Source: Photobacterium rosenbergii
GTDB lineage: Bacteria > Pseudomonadota > Gammaproteobacteria > Enterobacterales > Vibrionaceae
Length of the DNA stretch: 64,000 bases
Assembly (NCBI RefSeq): GCF_003026455.1
Contig: NZ_PYMB01000013.1
Coordinates: forward strand, 1 to 64,000
Direction: 5' to 3'
Both the position numbers and the translations under genes were made by a program. The notes under the pieces were generated by a model, which was given only the letters and a program-made list of their open reading frames with translations, was not told the origin of the DNA and searched no databases. Shown one piece after another: positions 61,071-64,000 of this stretch (within the stretch, counting starts at the first letter, position 1; the number at the start of each line of letters is the position of its first letter).

Positions 61071-61877
61071 TCAATCCCACTCTGGGGCAAAGTCAGGATT
61101 TGCCAAACGATGGTTACGATCTAGCTCAGCAATAGCCGCCATATCAGCTTCATCCAGCACCACCTCTGAAGCCTTAAGGTTGCTCTCGATATTGGCACGC
61201 TTGGTTGAAGATGGAATCGTCACAAACTCGTTCTGGCGCATCCAGGCTAGTACCGTCTGAGCCGTTGTTGCTTGGTGCTTTTCAGCAATACGAGCAATAG
61301 TTTCATCCTTAAGTACATCGCCATAAGCAAATGGCATGTAACCCGTCACGATGATTCCATTTTCACGACAGAAGTCGACAACTTTGCGGTTTTGCAGGTA
61401 AGGGTGAACTTCAACCTGGTTGGTATAGATAGCCTCTGCACCCAAAATATCAATCGCCTGCTGCATCTGGGCAACAGTGAAATTTGAGATGCCAATTTGC
61501 TTGGCCATTCCCAACTCTTTCACTTCTTTAAGGCTTGCTAGGTAATCTGACATGGCCACTTCTTCGTTTTTCAACGGCCAGTGGATCAGCAGCAGGTCTA
61601 CATATTCAACCTGCAAATCAGCTAGGCTTTGGCGAATGCTTGGCAAGAAAGCCTCTTTACCAAATTTGTCCATCCAGATTTTAGTGGTCAGAAAGATCTC
61701 ACTACGAGCAATACCTGAGTCGGCAATGGCAGCACCCACTTCTTTTTCATTGCCGTAGATCTGTGCCGTATCAATGTGACGGTAACCCGCTTCAAGTGCC
61801 ATCGTCACTGAGTTATACGCGTCTTCACCTTTCAGGCGGAAAGTCCCTGCTCCAAGAACCGGCATTGCAATTGTCAT
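61071..61877 (-). CDS. dkgB: Aldo/keto reductase, 2,5-diketo-D-gluconate reductase B type
   Basis: 268 residues (E. coli DkgB 267), aligning end to end: GAGTFRLKGEDAYNSVTMALEAGYRHIDTAQIYGNEKEVG (catalytic Asp and Tyr), LLIHWPLKNEEVAM (catalytic His), IGISNFTVAQMQQAIDILGAEAIYTNQVEVHPYLQNRKV, IPSSTKRANIESNLKA, ending FAPEWD. NADPH-dependent reduction of keto sugars and methylglyoxal-type aldehydes. LysR genes lie upstream, as yafC does in E. coli. Confidence 0.92.
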   Translation of the reverse strand: MTIAMPVLGAGTFRLKGEDAYNSVTMALEAGYRHIDTAQIYGNEKEVGAAIADSGIARSEIFLTTKIWMDKFGKEAFLPSIRQSLADLQVEYVDLLLIHWPLKNEEVAMSDYLASLKEVKELGMAKQIGISNFTVAQMQQAIDILGAEAIYTNQVEVHPYLQNRKVVDFCRENGIIVTGYMPFAYGDVLKDETIARIAEKHQATTAQTVLAWMRQNEFVTIPSSTKRANIESNLKASEVVLDEADMAAIAELDRNHRLANPDFAPEWD

Positions 61878-62036
61878 CGTTAAATTCTCTGATGTCTGAA
61901 AAACTGAATACTAGTTTACGCCATTATTACCATCAAAAAAGACAATAATTCACAAAACACCTTCTCATTTTTTAAGAAAGTATGACAGTCAACAAGCCTG
62001 AGTTGAGAGCAGGCTTAATTCACCTAATCATATGAA

Positions 62037-62924
62037 TTACAAAGTAAGTCTTGATTGGATAAAGTCCAAGAAAGCGGTTATCCGTGGCGAAGGGGCAGAA
62101 TTTTGATAGTACACCGCCTGCACTGACTCTCGTGGGTGTGGGGACGCAATTAGGCCATCACAAAGACTCACCAACCGCCCCTCGGCAATATCTTTTCCTA
62201 CCGTAAACTGAGACAGCAAAGTGATACCCATTCCAGCCAGACACAACTGACGGATAATTTCGCCGCTGGTCGCCAATGTAGAAAATGTAGGATCCAGTAC
62301 TTCGTTAAAAACGGGCCATTTGTTGAGATGTGGTTGACCCGAGAAACCTATAAGCTGGTGTGATAATAGCGACTCGATATTATTTGGCTCTCCATTTTGT
62401 GCAATATAGTCAGGCGAGGCCACCAGCCTCAGAGGGCTTTGCCCAAGCACTCTCGCGTGCAAATTGGAGTCTTTGAGTGTACCGACCCTTATTGCGACAT
62501 CGGTTCGCTTCTCTAACAGATCGATAATACTTTCATTGGTCGCCAATTCGACTTCGATATCGGGGTAAGCCGCCTGAAAGGGTTTAATAAGCGGGACAAT
62601 CTGATGAGTCATAACACTGCTGGCTGCATCGATTCTCAACCTGCCTTTTGGTGATGATTGCTGCGAACTCAACCTTTCCTGTGCGTCTTGGATCAACATC
62701 AGCCCAGCCCTGACGCTCTGTGCGAACATCAAACCTTCATGGGTTGGCTCAACCCGGCGGGTCGTGCGGTGCAGCAAGCTGCAACCCATAGTCTTTTCCA
62801 GATTCGCGACCAAACGAGATACTTTGGCTACCTGCATTTCAAGCTGGTTGGCGGCAGCAGAGAAGCCGCCGCAATCTATAACGGCCAAAAAGACTTCCAA
62901 TTCTTCCGTTTTCGATTTAATCAT
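62037..62924 (-). CDS. LysR-family regulator (first next to dkgB, YafC-like position)
   Basis: 295 residues from the ATG at 62924, which overlaps the end of the upstream LysR gene by 8 bp. Winged HTH: EELEVFLAVIDCGGFSAAANQLEMQVAKVSRLVANLEKTMGCSLLHRTTRRVEPTHEG; effector domain from about 90 (LRIDAASSVMTHQIVPLIKPF). Position beside dkgB matches E. coli yafC. Translationally coupled to the second LysR gene. Effector unknown. Confidence 0.85.
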   Translation of the reverse strand: MIKSKTEELEVFLAVIDCGGFSAAANQLEMQVAKVSRLVANLEKTMGCSLLHRTTRRVEPTHEGLMFAQSVRAGLMLIQDAQERLSSQQSSPKGRLRIDAASSVMTHQIVPLIKPFQAAYPDIEVELATNESIIDLLEKRTDVAIRVGTLKDSNLHARVLGQSPLRLVASPDYIAQNGEPNNIESLLSHQLIGFSGQPHLNKWPVFNEVLDPTFSTLATSGEIIRQLCLAGMGITLLSQFTVGKDIAEGRLVSLCDGLIASPHPRESVQAVYYQNSAPSPRITAFLDFIQSRLTL

Positions 62925-63813
62925 CAGAATGACTCTCCATAGACTCACGGACAAATGCCTGCAACGCCGTCAACCTTGCCGTATTCCGAAGGGAAGGCCG
63001 GTAGAGCATGTATAGCTCTACCTCGGGCAGGCTATAGTCCTGCAATATAGGCAGCAACGCGCCATCGGCCAATGCCTCACTGACTTGAAATGTTGGTTGC
63101 AGGGTAATACCAGCCCCTTCCAATGCAGCTGCCAACATAGCCTGCCCGCTGTTCATGGTAAAACGGGAACTCACCTTTGGTGTTGCGATTTTCTGACCGT
63201 CGAAGAAACGCCACTTGTATGGAGCCTGCGATAGATTGCTTTGCAGGCATTGATGTTGCTCCAGATCGTCAGGGTGCTGTGGTGTGCCGTATCGTTTGAG
63301 GTAGGCTGGTGACGCACAGGCAATCATCGGATAGCTGCGCAGTTTAGTGGCGACTAGATAGTCATACCCCTCCAAACGCTCTCGGAAAATAACGTCGTAG
63401 CCTCCTTTTTGCATATCCGGTGGGTTGTTATCCAGAGTCAGGTCAATGTCGAGCTTGGGGTATTGCAACTGGAACCTGGCAAGAATAGGCGCCAACGCTT
63501 TGATGCCGAAATTCACCCCGGTGGCTATTTTCAAACTGCCGCTGGGTTCACTCATACTGCGGTAGATATCTTCTTGGGCGGCCTTTAACTCATCCAGCAC
63601 CACCAAGCACCTTTGGTAATACTGCTCCCCCGCAGCCGTCAGGCTTTGAAACCGGGTGGATTTCGCTAATAGCTTGGCACCAATCGTGTTCTCTAACCCC
63701 CTGACATGTTTTCCCACCATCTGGGCGCTGATCCCGCGCTCTTCAGCAACCGCGGCAAACGAGCCCAGCTCTACAGCCCGTACAAAAATCTCAATACTGG
63801 TTAAGCGGTCCAA
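62917..63813 (-). CDS. LysR-family regulator (upstream of tandem pair)
   Basis: 298 residues. HTH RLTSIEIFVRAVELGSFAAVAEERGISAQMVGKHVRGLENTIGAKLLAKSTRFQSLTAAGEQY; effector domain KIATGVNFGIKALAPILARFQLQYPKLDIDLTLDNNPP. Tandem with a second LysR, stop and start overlapping, so both are on one transcript, which is uncommon for LysR genes. Divergent from a gene starting at the right edge. Confidence 0.85.
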   Translation of the reverse strand: MDRLTSIEIFVRAVELGSFAAVAEERGISAQMVGKHVRGLENTIGAKLLAKSTRFQSLTAAGEQYYQRCLVVLDELKAAQEDIYRSMSEPSGSLKIATGVNFGIKALAPILARFQLQYPKLDIDLTLDNNPPDMQKGGYDVIFRERLEGYDYLVATKLRSYPMIACASPAYLKRYGTPQHPDDLEQHQCLQSNLSQAPYKWRFFDGQKIATPKVSSRFTMNSGQAMLAAALEGAGITLQPTFQVSEALADGALLPILQDYSLPEVELYMLYRPSLRNTARLTALQAFVRESMESHSDD

Positions 63814-63963
63814 CAGCTTACTCCATGATTAACAATCTTTAGATTCTATTTTAATCAACATTAGAAACCAAGAGTTTCGATTGTATTCCCTTTTCAACGA
63901 TTTATCGCCAATGCGATAAGCAATAACATGCTCCATCGCTTTTTGACCAACAAGAGAAAAACT

Positions 63964-64000
63964 GTGTCGTTTGCCGTTCCCCATGAAATTGCCTTTGGCG
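63964..64000 (+). CDS. Start of a gene divergent from the LysR pair (truncated)
   Basis: An open frame begins at GTG 63964 (AAGAG 8 nt upstream, MSFAVPHEIAFG) and leaves the window. An ATG at 63983 in another frame (MKLPLA) is an alternative without a ribosome site. A gene here fits the usual LysR target position; family cannot be told. Confidence 0.35.
   Translation, partial: MSFAVPHEIAFG

Noticed and set aside
1..64000. tRNA, rRNA, CRISPR array, IS or integron
   Set aside because: I found no T-loop/acceptor pattern, repeat array, transposase, integrase or attC-like structure by reading both strands.

Overview
The window is a chromosomal segment of a marine gamma-proteobacterium, almost certainly Vibrionaceae (Photobacterium, Grimontia, Enterovibrio or Vibrio; the genus cannot be fixed from the sequence alone). 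Pointers are the second secDF locus preceded by a VemP-like arrest peptide, an OlsF-type acyltransferase, ovothiol synthase OvoA, NupC, a YqhC/YqhD-like pair, a DkgB-LysR pair and gene-dense DNA of moderate GC with AT-rich intergenic stretches. I see no rRNA, tRNA, CRISPR array, insertion sequence, integron or prophage; it reads as core plus lineage-specific chromosome.

Layout. 0-9.7 kb: DUF2058 protein, LruC/lipoprotein pair, orphan astB, SMR pump, DUF1904 protein, cation-diffusion transporter, tag, two small unknowns and metC. 9.8-13.4 kb: vemP-secD-secF, a salinity/export-sensing secretion locus. 13.5-18.4 kb: a beta-hydroxyacid dehydrogenase, a small outer-membrane barrel, a subtilase and nupC with a 54-codon leader ORF. 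18.7-22.5 kb: a Kef-type antiporter with its flavoprotein partner, a candidate small RNA and a secreted protein of seven 20-residue repeats. 22.5-28.1 kb: aapJQMP amino-acid ABC transporter under a near-perfect sigma54 promoter with NtrC-like upstream sites, then about 1 kb with only micro-ORFs and palindromes. 28.1-39.9 kb: SRPBCC, two GNAT enzymes, ovoA, small envelope proteins, olsF, creA and a heme-barrel-like protein. 39.9-45.8 kb: a four-gene exporter operon (TolC-type, HlyD, two ABC-2 permeases) with no ATPase, plus an AraC regulator. 46-52.6 kb: a fumarase/aspartase-superfamily lyase, a second CPA2 antiporter, a CRP site with a candidate small RNA or leader, and a YiaW/YiaV-like pair facing an AraC gene. 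52.6-64 kb: two more small barrels, yqhC/yqhD-like genes, argF, an L,D-transpeptidase facing an M15 peptidase, a PAS-LuxR regulator, dkgB and tandem LysR genes.

The strongest system is at 10-13.3 kb. The ORF upstream of secD is a secreted 188-residue protein whose C-terminal segment keeps the R-(I/V)-S-G-W-K-E-x-N core of the VemP arrest sequence at the same distance from the stop codon. The RNA encoding its last codons (12778-12785) is perfectly complementary over 8 nt to the secD ribosome-binding region (12592-12599), so a ribosome stalled at the arrest site would release secD translation. Other non-coding candidates are the small RNA at 21.5 kb, the CRP-linked RNA at 47.4 kb and the nupC leader ORF.
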